A DNA stretch of 64,000 nt, taken from positions 51,107,980-51,171,979 of the forward strand of contig JBCNJP010000025.1 in NCBI GenBank assembly GCA_039602395.1. Reading direction: 5' to 3'. Made by a program: the position numbers and the translations under genes. Positions 11,374 to 21,600 of this stretch are shown here, piece by piece (position 1 is the stretch's first letter; each line of letters begins with the position of its first letter). The notes beneath the pieces were generated by a model. That model saw only the letters and a list, made by a program, of their open reading frames with translations, was not told where the DNA came from and did not search any database. The DNA is from Deinandra increscens subsp. villosa. Lineage: Eukaryota; Streptophyta; Magnoliopsida; Asterales; Asteraceae.

Positions 11374-12648
11374 TCTGATCAGAATTGTTTGTATATAGTT
11401 ATGTTTATTTTTTTTTAAAATAATAATATAAAAATTATTAAAAAAAATTAATTAAAATTATTTAAAAAATATAAAAAAATGGTTGTTTTATGCTTCAAAA
11501 GCCTCATAAAAACAGGGGAAGAAATGTCACTGTTTCAGAAAATCTGACAATCTGTTTGAGGTTTTTATGAAGTCTTTTGTTTGCCTTGAGTTGGTAGGAA
11601 GTGATATAAATTTCCAAGACAATCGGAGACTGACACGTGTTAGGCAGAAGTGAAAGACGGCTCAAAGATGATGTGTCGGTAAGCTAAATCAAAAACTATG
11701 ATCATCCAAGTAAGTGCAGTAAACTTAACTTCTATATATGTTTAGTTTTCCATCCTAGTTTACATAGTTTAAAAGACTGAGTCCCATCAAAAATGGGTTA
11801 AGAGTGGTATCTACCTAGTATTCACTCTCTCACACGCCATGTTTCTGCTGTTATGACAACACCACAGAAAAGTGAAAAGAAAATTGAAAAGAAAAAGAAA
11901 AATGAAAAAGGAAAAGTTATAAAAAAAATAAATAATAATTGTGGTTGGTTTTCTCTTCGTGCTTATGCGACCAACCTGATCACCAACTGATAATTAAGAA
12001 AATAAGTGGTAGTCATAGCGGTGTTGCATGGTTCCTCAAGTTGGGGGTTTGTGAATCCTCAATAAACTCTGAGGTTGGGTAGGTTTTGTTATGAACAATG
12101 GGGTGTGGGGACTATTAAACATGACGGTAATTTTGTACCATATTTAAGCACTTAAAATTTTTATCTGGATGTGAGTTTATGTGGTTTCAAAATTTTGGGC
12201 AATCGTCTAGAGCGTCGAGTAACGGAAGCTGAAAAGGGTTACTCAGTCAAAGATGCGTCTGGTATGATCCATGAAAAACATCAACTTCGAGGCAAGTGAA
12301 TATTTAATTCAGCAATATGGTTATCTGTGTTTTATGGTTTATTTTTGTCAAGTCTTTAAAGTTTTTAAAATTTAAAATTTTATGATCATGATCAGATACT
12401 CGGGGTATGATTCTGAGGGGAAGTTTTGTAAATCCTCAAAGGTTTAAAATTATCAAGTTTTCATGAGAATTATAAAAATTTTTGAGGTTTGGGGTGTACT
12501 TGAAATGTTTTCAAACTTGGAGTGGTCTTAATGAAAATTTTTAAAAATATAAAAACCCTTCATCCCATTTCCGATCCCCATTTACGATCGAAACTACCAC
12601 CATCTCTCTGCGTTTCCGATCCGGCCCAAAGCAAACCTTAACCACCGC

Positions 12649-13431
12649 CTACATCACCGGAAAAACGATCTAACCCACTTCCGGCCGTTTTCTGTGAAAA
12701 TCGCATACATCATCACCCTCGCAGTCACTTTCCGACCATGAAACGCCCCTCAATCGAGTGTTCCCCTACGATTGAGAAGTCCAAATCTCAGTTTTTCTTC
12801 ACTCGTGATCATTTTCTGTTTTTTGCTGTGTTCGAGTCGATTTAGCGAGATTTGAAGTCGGTTTTGTGTTAGGAACTGTTAAAAGGTAGTGGTAAATGTT
12901 CATTGTACATATTTGATGGGTGTTAACGTGTTTACGAGCTTGTTGCAGGTCCGTCAATGGAGGTTTATGTGTTTACGATCGTCATAGTGAAGAAGACGAC
13001 GATTGGTGTTTACGATCCGAGTTTACGATCCATTGTTTACGATCTTCAGTGTTTACGATCGGGCTTAGGGTTTTATCAAGAGTTTACGACTGGATTTATT
13101 GTTTCTGACTGGACGTTGTTTGACTCGATCGTGAACCCATTTTCGAATCGTAAACCCGAACAATAAATCGTAAACACACTTAAGTTTTAAATTAAAATCG
13201 TAAACACCTAATTTTTTTTTAATCTCATTAAACTTAATCACTTTTAAGATAAAATTAAATGTGTTTGTTGATTTGTGATTCAAAATCAAATTCTTTTCTG
13301 GAAAGTTTGAATTGAGATTTTCTGAACTTAACAAGTTAAATGTGATAATCAATTGAACTTCAAGAAGGTGTTGACAAGCATAATTGCACTTTGATGAGTT
13401 TAAGCCTGATGCATTTGTCTCGTTTTATCAG
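12649..13431 (+). other. F spacer between the RNase H region and aORF
   Basis: Noncoding by reading frames. It starts where the triplication ends (ACATCACCGG), carries the GTTTACGATC word cluster listed separately, and ends in a pyrimidine-rich GTCTCGTTTTATCAG directly before the aORF ATG. That end looks like a 3' splice site; this is inference. Confidence 0.6.
12928..13205. repeat. GTTTACGATC word cluster with inverted copies
   Basis: Five exact copies of GTTTACGATC at 12971, 13008, 13021, 13035 and 13051, plus two near copies at 12930 and 13082. They are followed by three inverted copies ATCGTAAAC at 13147, 13167 and 13197. Spacing is irregular (13-37 bp), so this is not a simple tandem repeat. 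The two orientations could fold on each other. Single copies of the word recur in each 1.54-kb unit and in the F LTR. Confidence 0.9.
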
Positions 13432-16030
13432 ATGGCAGAAGATATGCTTGATGAAGAGATTCATTTTGAGAGAGATCATTGAATCCCGGCATATCTTGAT
13501 GACCCTGCTGAGAGACATATGCAGTTATTCTACTCTCTAGTGGCAGGATTGAATGTCTGCAAAATTAATCATGCTCTTCGGACAAGTGTGCTGATCGATG
13601 AGCAACTCATCAGAGAATTCTGGGGAACAGCAAGAGCAAATGCTGACAAGACAAGGATCACTGCAACCATTCAGAATCGACCTATTGTGATTCTTGAAGA
13701 AGACATTCGTCAGGGTTTGAACATTAATGACAGAGCTGAAGATCCAATAGAGTATTCAAAGGCTGCTGTGTTAGAAGGTGCTCAATCCTTAGGGTATGAA
13801 GGAAAGTTCCCTCCCATTTTCAAGAAGTTATTGCCGCACCACTGGAGGTGTTTGGCTCACTACATGCAGAAATCCTTCTTGGGGAAGAGAACAAGTTATG
13901 ATCAGCTAAACAAAGTGCATGGCACAGCGTTTGTTGCATTGGCCTTAGACTGGAACTTCAATTTTTCAAAAATGATGGTGATGGATTGGATTGGCAATGC
14001 TGATTTGAGCGCCAGAGAACAATTCCTGATGACGCCAAGATTTGTGCAGATGGTGGTTATGAAGAAATATCCTATGATAGAAGAAAGGATAGAGAAGCTG
14101 GATATCAAGTTCATGGATAACGGTGTGTTCGGCTTGCAAACACAAGATCGAAAGGGAAAGAGTACCTATCAAGGGAGATTGGAATGGTCTAAAAGAGGTG
14201 CTTTCCCTGAAGTTCCAAGGGAACAAGAGCAAGAAGAATCTGATTCTGAACCAGAAGTCCATCCGGTCAATGTGTCTGTTGCTGAAGACCATGATGTGAC
14301 AGCAACTGTGGCTGTGAATGTTCTAAGAAGAAGTTGAGGTTATACCTTCTGATGAAGAGAACGTGATGGATGACATTTTCCCAGAACATGAGAATCAGAA
14401 TGATGATATCTATGGGGATCTAGGGCCCATTAGCCACAAGAGAACGAGGGATGACTTAAACTCCTCTTCTAGCAGTGGCTCAATTCCACAGGAGTTGGAT
14501 GCTCATCTTACAGTAGATGATGTAATTGAAGAGCCTATTCCTGTGCGTGAACCATCACCAAGGAAGAAGTCGGATCCTAGAAGCATCAGGTTCAAATTTC
14601 AGAAAACAAACTCTGGGGTGATGGTGATTGAACCCAGAGGTGCAAATGTTCAGGATGAGAATGTGACTGAACCGACAAATATTGAAGGCTCAACTCAAGC
14701 TGATGTCCAAGCTAATGTTCAAGAACCAACACCAATGCAGACTGAAAGTCCTATTCAGAATGAACATAGCCCAGTTCATGATGAAAGGCAATTCTTTGAT
14801 GTGGATAGCATGTTTGTTGAGCCAAGTCCGGTGAGAATAAACCTATCTACTGAATCAAGCCAGCCCCCTGTCATTCCAAGCTTTCGTCCGTACCAAGCGC
14901 TTGTTGAAGAACTTGCTCAAGCTAGTGAACTCCCGGTCGACCTCAGGATAAGTCCTGATCCTCAAATCAACTTCCTTGTATCTCAAAACAGGAAAAGAGA
15001 GAATGAGATAAAAGAGCTGAAGGAAGAAAACAAGAAGTTGAATGAGAGGGAAAATAAGAATGAAGCAAACATTGGATTTTTGATTGCGGGACTGTATGAG
15101 CTGAGAAAGAAAGTAGAAGATCTGCAGAAGTCATGTAGCTTAAATGCTCAGGGTGCATCAGAACAGGGTTCTTCTCAAAATACTCAAGCTGCTGAAGAAG
15201 TGCATGAGGATGAAGGTGATGACACGATTGTAATGGCTGACTATGTTCATGGAGGAAGAATCATCTCCAAAGCACCGGAAAGTCACGACAACTGGTTCAA
15301 GGATTTCTTCCAAGGTCCTCCCCCCACACTGTACGCAATTGATGTGGGTAAAAGCGATATTGACAAAAGGGGGAGCCGTGAACCAATATTGTGCTGGCAC
15401 TACGATGGAGAGAAGAAGCTATTCGCCGTGATCAGAGACGGGTATAATCCAGTGGAATACTACAGAACAAGAGGGCAATTTCACTCCTGGACAGAACCTG
15501 AGATCAGAAATCTGTTGAGGGCACCATTTATAAACAGATGGAGAAATGAAGATGGAGATCTAGTTCGTAACAACCTGATGAGCCATTTGGCAGAAAATTT
15601 TGTGAACTTTGATCTTAAACAGGTTCGATGGATGGAAACTGGAACTGACCCTATAACGGGAGAGCCTGTCAGAGAAGTAAGGCGACCACCCACAAAGAGA
15701 ACTAGAGTGATAAACATGTTGGAAGAGATTGAAGATGGCACGTTGGTGAAAGACTTTGACAACTGGTTTTATGATCCAACGACACACGAGGTGGTGGTGG
15801 TCTGCAAAAAGATGAGAGCTTTCCGCTTCTATGATCCAGTTGATCTGATGAGGTTTGGTGAAAGAGATATCAAGCTCCTCGCCTCCCAACCCATTCTCGG
15901 TGATGAGAACGATCTAGAAAATGCTATCCGGGTGGGAATCTTTCATGGTACAACAAACCGGATTGTGGAGCGTGAATGGTGGTCCAGCAAAATGCCAAAT
16001 ACTTTCAGATTTGATTTGCTGCTACCATAG
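13432..16030 (+). pseudogene. Element F additional ORF (aORF) downstream of pol
   Basis: Starts at ATG 13432 (MAEDMLDEEIHFERD), with a TGA at 13480-13482 and one frameshift near 14325; otherwise open for about 860 codons. In order: an N-terminal domain with FWGTARANADK, FPPIFKKLLPHHWRCLAHYM, NFNFSKMM and FLMTPRFVQM; an acidic linker; a coiled coil of about 60 residues (KRENEIKELKEENKKL); and a C-terminal domain with DNWFKDF, WHYDGEKKLFAV, RRPPTKRTRV and WFYDPTTHEV. It sits where SIRE elements carry an 'env-like' ORF, but I see no signal peptide and no membrane segment, so an envelope role is doubtful. Related aORFs lie at 18678 and 49870. Function unknown. Confidence 0.8.
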
Positions 16031-16050
16031 ACGGTCTAATGGTTCATGCC

Positions 16051-16061
16051 TAGGGGAAGAT
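16051..16061 (+). other. Polypurine tract of element F
   Basis: TAGGGGAAGAT directly before the 3' LTR. It is the expected primer for plus-strand synthesis. Confidence 0.8.
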
Positions 16062-16454
16062 TGTTGGGCTATACTTTATGAGGCATGAACATTAGAGTGG
16101 ACTAACTTGGAGTGGGCTTAGGAGGTTTACGATTGAAGGCATATTGGGCCGGCTATCCTTAATGGGTTTATGATCCGATTTAGGGTTTTTGTAAAGGGTA
16201 CTATATAAACCCATTAGTTTATGATTATTAAGCAGTTGCTTGTTTACGATTTCTACTTTCACTCTTGTAATTCTGATCGTAATCATCATCTCAAGGAAGT
16301 AGTTTGTTCATCATTCAAGATTTGATCTTTTTGTGTTGTGTTTCACTCATATCAAGTCTATTTCATCTACTTTCTCTTGAATCGATCTCGTACAAGGTTT
16401 CCGCACTTGTTCGAGATTAAGATATCGTGAACGGTTGTTGATCCCGGACCAACA
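16062..16454 (+). repeat. 3' LTR of element F
   Basis: A 393-bp LTR with ends TGTTGG / CCAACA, directly after the polypurine tract. It has a TATA-like CTATATAAACC near 16202 and several TTTACGATT / TTTATGATC words. The following CTTTC (16455-16459) fits the expected target duplication, because the A-family sequence interrupted here reads CGGACTTTCTC in element B (45726). The matching 5' LTR is not in the window. Confidence 0.92.
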
Positions 16455-17374
16455 CTTTCTCTTCGTATACGGAAGTATCGACCTGATTGTTGTTGAGCTA
16501 TACAATTTCAACTTGTTTTATTTTCTTATTTCGTTAAATCCGAGGCCTTATCTACGTATCGAAAGATCGACCTTAAGGTAGACGATTTAACGTTCTTATT
16601 TCTTTTTGCATGGAACACAGTTGACTATATCATAAATACAATCATTATGTGATTAAATCACAAATGAAATCACAAAGTGTGATATAAAAAGTATATCTGA
16701 GTGTGTCTAATAGTGTGGGGTATACTGGTCAAAGCAATCTAATCAATATAATAACATATCCAAATGTTATGAGTATGATTGTGCCTGAGTTTAAGTTGGA
16801 CAAATTATACCAGCAATCGACTTGACTTATGTGCTGAAGTAATTGAAATTAAAGTGTAGTTCAGCATGTTATGTTCAATATGATCCCAAGTTGTGATCTT
16901 TATCGCAAAAGACAAAAATAGTGTCTGATTCTGTATTGCATTTATGTTTCGTATCTGAAAGTTCCAAAAAGATTTTAGGTGTGTTTTGATATAAATTTTC
17001 AAAAAGCCAAAAAGATTTTGTTTCTTATTTGTTTTCGACCGATCGACATGTGATATGAAATCAAATTTCAAATCTATATCTTGGATTCTCGAAGAGAAGT
17101 TTTGCCCCAAGATTAAATTAATTTTCAAAAGAAAAGGAAACCGCGTTTCTGTCTTCTGAAATTGCAGGTTATGTGTGTCAAGACTCAAGCATGGTGAAAG
17201 GGGGAGTTTGCAATATCCTTCACAAGTGGATCTTGAAGATCAAAGATGATTCAAGAGTGATCTAGCCATGCAAGCTCTGTGTCTGACAAGATTTCAAGTC
17301 AAAGATCGGATGCAGCAATATTGAAGACTGAAGTTTTGTTAGAGAATAGATACACTACACGTTAAGGATGAGTA
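16455..17374 (+). other. 3' untranslated region of element A
   Basis: Homologous over its length to 45728-46707 in element B and, inverted, to 55592-56490 in element D. It has no open frame. It contains the hairpin modules listed separately, a conserved block AAAGGGGGAG near 17198, and a weak polypurine tract TAAGGATGAGTA just before the LTR (TAAGGGGGAGTT in B). F was inserted at 16454. Confidence 0.8.
16459..16592 (+). other. Hairpin modules 2 (partial) and 3, element A
   Basis: Module 3: outer stem CGTTAAATC (16532-16540) with GATTTAACG (16584-16592), inner stem ATC-GAAA-GAT (16558-16567). Module 2 keeps its inner stem ATAC-GGAA-GTAT near 16474-16485, but its 5' outer arm was displaced by the F insertion. 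B has GTAC-GGGA-GTAC at the same place, a paired base change that keeps the stem. No RNA role is known to me. Confidence 0.6.
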
Positions 17375-17743
17375 TGTTAGAGCATATTCCTATGCTACAA
17401 TGTGTCTCGTGTATTGTATCTAGATTAGAGCGAGTCTATGAGTTGTAGTGGTAATATCAATGGTGTCGTACCAAATGGTACGCTGTACCAATTGGTACGC
17501 TGTACCAATTGGTACGCCCGTACCAAATGGTTCACCAGTTGGTACACAGGCCAGATTGTCACTAACTATAAATACCGTGTGTTAAAATGAGTTTAGAAGA
17601 ACTTCTATGTGTGTTCTAGAGAGAGAAACCAGAGCTTACTTCTTGTAATCTTCAAGTGATTAATAAGAACAAAGCTTATTTACTTCTCGTGTTCACTAGA
17701 TTGATCAAAGCATGCAGTAGTAAGATCGTATCTCGGTTTTACA
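17375..17743 (+). repeat. 3' LTR of element A
   Basis: A 369-bp LTR starting TGTTAGAGC and ending GGTTTTACA. It is nearly the same as the LTR at 61201-61571 apart from small indels. It holds GTACCAATTGGTACGC words and a TATA-like CTATAAATACC near 17567. It is followed by ACTGT (17744-17748), identical to the five bases left of the LTR at 61201. That indicates these are the two ends of one insertion. Confidence 0.92.
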
Positions 17744-17748
17744 ACTGT

Positions 17749-17836
17749 CTGTTTGGGTCAGCTCATGAGTAATCGATTTTGTAGCTTTGTTCTTGCTCTT
17801 GATACTTCACATGACGAACATAATCATGCTCTAATA
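17749..17836 (-). repeat. Remaining part of an element D LTR
   Basis: Matches the second part of the D LTR at 55502-55591 (GGGTCAGCTCATGAGTAAT to GACGAACATAATCATG) and ends CTAATA in place of CTAACA. It supplies exactly the part missing from the D LTR that breaks at 61200. AGTAA follows at 17837-17841, identical to 55326-55330 at the other end of D. Confidence 0.88.
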
Positions 17837-17841
17837 AGTAA

Positions 17842-18103
17842 ACATGTCTTTCAACGTCTACAACAAAAGTAGAGTACATTGCAGCTTTAGCATGCCGTGG
17901 TCAAGTCCTATGAATTCAGAATCAGATGATGCACTATGGCATATACTTCATAGAAACTTCTATGTATACTGATAACACCAGTGCCATCAGCATCACCAAC
18001 AATCAAACTTCATCATATCCCGACAAAAAACTAACTTGCTGACTTATTTACAAAAGCATTTGATGAGGCAGATTTTTCTACCTCATCAAAACCAGTGGAA
18101 TGA
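17842..18103 (+). pseudogene. C0 RNase H, C-terminal part
   Basis: Resumes with codons for STSTTKVEYIAA (the EAEY motif altered to KVEY), then QNQMMHYGIYF, DNTSAISITNN and, after a frame change, ADLFTKAFDEADF with a stop at 18101-18103. The N-terminal part of the same domain ends at 55330, with matching five-base duplication and reading frame. There are several stops and shifts, so this is dead copia pol. Confidence 0.85.
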
Positions 18104-18677
18104 TGAATTTTGATTAAAGAATATCTTTCAAAACTTGTAAAAATGATTTTTGGGTCCATCTCTTGATACAAAGAGAGAGAAATTTTTTTTCTCTTTTGGG
18201 ATAAGTTCATCCAGAAAAAGTCTTTGAAAAACTCACCCTAGATAAGTTAGTTCATGTAAAAACCTTTGAAAAGTCCTTAATTCATAATATTTTTGTTAAA
18301 TGTGTTTCCGAGGTAATCGCATCTAAGATAACTTCATTTGGAATAAATTATATTATTCTTGTAGAAGTAATCTCACCCGAGATAACTTCACCTGGAATAA
18401 CTTTATTTGTTGCTCATGAAGATATTTCACCAGATATAATTTCACCCAGGTCAACTAATAGGGTATCTCTTGTGAGACCTCTTCCTAGGTAAGTTCACCC
18501 AAGATAAAAAGACATTAATTTAATATGTCATTAAGACATCACTAAGATATCTCTTCCGATATGATTTTTATTGATGACTTAATTCGGTTAACTTTCTTCA
18601 AGTTGTTAATTTGACAAGGGTAGGTCTAAAGAGCGACTGCCACGTCGACGCCCCTATTTTAACCCTAATCAAAGTCA
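18104..18677 (+). other. C0 spacer between RNase H and aORF
   Basis: No open frame. From 18310 to 18500 it carries repeated variants of the C0 word: GAGGTAATC, CCGAGATAACTTCACC, CCCAGGTCAACT, GGTAAGTTCACCC. A C+T-rich CACGTCGACGCCCC stretch and CCCTAATC precede the aORF ATG. Confidence 0.6.
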
Positions 18678-21600
18678 ATGGCATCGAAAGCTAAGAAAGG
18701 TCAATCCTCGCCTGAACCAAACTCAATGTTCAATGCCGACCACAATACGGTAGAACTTCTCCCAAAAACTGAGAGGAATTCCATATTCCACGAGATGATT
18801 GACTTCCTACAAGCCTCACACATTCATTTTGCTCTAACTGTTAATCCCCAAATTTGTGAAGATGTGATTACTGAGTTCTGGGCAAATGACTCAAGAACGA
18901 AAGATGTCGATGGAATTTTTATAGTACACTCATGTGTTCAAAACCTCAATGTGGTCATTATTGAAGAGGTTATCAGAACACACCTCAAATTCAACGATGC
19001 AAATGGCTTCAGAGAAGCAACTTCTGCTGAATACCTAGCCACATTAAGGGTTGTTGGATATGGAGGAGATGGGAAAAAAGTTGAAGAAATCACAACTTCC
19101 TTTTAATTGGAGATACCTGGCACACATTATACTGGCGTGCCTCTCCACCAAAAAGAGCTTCGATGAACTATCTGTTGTACAAGCCTCTGGATTTCACGGC
19201 TTGGTACAAGGGTTGAATTTTAACTTTTCAAAAATGGTGCTTGTAAGGGCTTCTGGGCAATCTTTCACCTAACAAATCACATTTTTTCCACATGTACCCT
19301 AGATTTTTGCAGCACATTTTAAACTCTTTGACTCCTAAACTAAAAAATTTCTGATAAGCTTTACTAGTTGAGATTTTCAAATTAAAAACTTTTCTCTTAC
19401 CTTCTAGTAATGAGAAAAAATGAAAGTTATGCCGGAGTGGACACTGACCAAGCCATTCATGTGCCAAGACCAGCAGTGAATGCACCTGTGGCTGATGCCC
19501 TTGTGCAACACACAAGCTAATCCTGAGCAACATGCTCTAGTTGACAACCTCGTGTCACCAACAGTGGTTGAGCCTACAACTGACAATCCTTCGTCTTCTA
19601 AAAAGCTCTCACTTAAAAAGAGGAAGATATAATCATTGAAAACAACCATTCCTCTCAGTTCATCTCAACCCATCATTCCATAATAACCTATGAAAAAGGG
19701 TGCAAGTTTTACTCCACTTGTGCAACCCACAACCACCCAACCTTCTGGCCCTGCGAATGACAAGGTCCTTAGGTAGAAGAAACCTAAATGGGATAGCCAC
19801 ATTAAAGATATGTCTCCCAAGGGAGATGAATCTCTAGGAAAGGATGCACATCCCTCATCCACTAGAATATCTCCACTGAAACCTAACCTTCAAACACCTT
19901 TAGAGTGAAGGTGATGAAATATTCTTGAGTTCTTATGACACACCATCTCCATTCACCACACAAAAAGGAGATGTATTGAAGAGCTCTAAAGAAGTCTCAC
20001 CTACCCACATTCTTTTAAGGAGGTTAGTCATAGGAGTTATGATATGGCTGATGTAAAGAGGGTTGCCCTACACTTGGTTCCCTACTAGAACCAATGGTCA
20101 GAGGTAACATAACTAAGACCCAATTTATAGCAACTAAGCCAACTTTTGACCCAAAGGAACCTTTATTGGAACCCAAGGTAAATGAAGATAAGCTTGGGGA
20201 CCCACGAGCCAAGAAAACCAGGGTGAGGAACATGATCAAGCTAGGCTTGATAGTTCCTCTCTGCTCAAGGGTACTGGTGTTAAACCAGTGGAGAGCAAGT
20301 TATCACTTAGTGAATTGACGGTTCTTTATCAAAGTATGCAAACCCAAGTAACCCTGCTTTCTCATACTATGAAAGTTTAGGGTGAACAACTAAAGAAGGT
20401 GCAGGATCAGCAATCAACTCCTGCTAAGGTAAATGCCCCTAGCCCACCACAAGAACTTTGAGCGAAGGAAGATGATGCTACCAAAATGGGAGGGTATAAT
20501 TACAGAGAAGAGAACTTCACTGAGTATGTTGGAGTAGAGCCATTTACTGTTGAAGAAGCTTGGAAGAAAGTAATCAATGACTGAAATTTTGGCAGTAGGT
20601 CCACAAAAAGATAATTTGAAATAACTCTTTTTGTTTACCATGATAGCTGCAGGTGCTCTTCCTGCTTCTGTCAAAGAAATACAAAGAATTATTGAAATAG
20701 ACATCATTACTCCTGAGATGAGGGTAATAGAAGAAGAAGAAGAAGGAGTTGATTTGGATGCTGAAATTGAAATTGTTGAAGAAGAGGATGTTGAAAAGAA
20801 AGAGGAAGAAGAGGTTAAAAGTGTGCTAAAGTTGTGGCTGATGATGATGCTCAAAATGTCCAGGATCCTCCAACCTTCACTAAAGATGTTTACAAATTGG
20901 ATATGGACATTGCTGATGATCAAATTGAGGATGTTATGAAAGACTACAGGGAATTAATTTCACCTAAGGTAACTGAAAACATTGTTACCTCGGAAGCTGA
21001 AGAAGTAGTCCCACCGAGTGAACTTACCTCGGGAGTGAATATTACTCCGGGTGATCAAATTACCCCAGTAGTGAATTTTATCTCGGAACATGCCTTAGTC
21101 GTTGTTGAAGAGCAAGTTACCTCGGAAATCATTATTACTCCAGGAGAAGAACTTACCTCGACAATGCCCTTCTCAGCAGATGCAGCAGATCCAACAATAG
21201 AGCCGATCAGATTTGAGTACACACAGACAAGCATATGGGATGAAGCTGAAACTCTTACCATGCTATCAGCTAGGAAGATTCATCAGGGAATTAACTTCTC
21301 CTGGTTGACATATGCGCCATCCCTACCTGTTATCTTAGAGCTAGTACTGCAGATTGAAGCCCCTCGTGTTGATTTAGATGGAGTTAGAGACGAAAATGGC
21401 TATCTGATCGAGTTTGGTCTGTATTTCCCACCAACCAGGGATGCTTTGGAAATTTCTCCTGTGGTTCCTACTATTCCATTGCATAATAAAATTGATGATA
21501 TTTTGGCCAACTACTGGGCCAAATACAAACCAGGACCTATGAGGTAACTATTGCACCACTGCTCAAGAACATCAAAAGAGCAGGAGCCAGTCATGAATGA

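Larger units (their letters stand above)
8023..12648 (+). repeat. Three tandem 1.54-kb units in element F
   Basis: Units start at CTACGATATGG: 8023-9558 (1536 bp), 9559-11108 (1550 bp) and 11109-12648 (1540 bp). Each holds the RNase H tail and about 1.27 kb of noncoding 3' region: an AAAACAGGGGAAGAAATG block, a purine-rich A/G tract of variable length, a GATCATGATC palindrome, and a Pro/Ser-codon-like end (CCGATCCCCATTTACGATC). Units differ by only a few percent. Units 2 and 3 share a stop in the RNase H text (CAG to TAG) and other changes absent from unit 1, so unit 2 probably formed first and was then copied. The joins share CTAC. Confidence 0.95.

Noticed and set aside
8288..12648. Tandem units as a satellite array or CRISPR-like repeat
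   Set aside because: Only three long units with coding remnants and an evident origin by duplication within one retroelement; no spacers.
13432..16030. Calling the aORF a retroviral envelope
   Set aside because: Position fits, but I see no signal peptide, transmembrane segment or ectodomain pattern.
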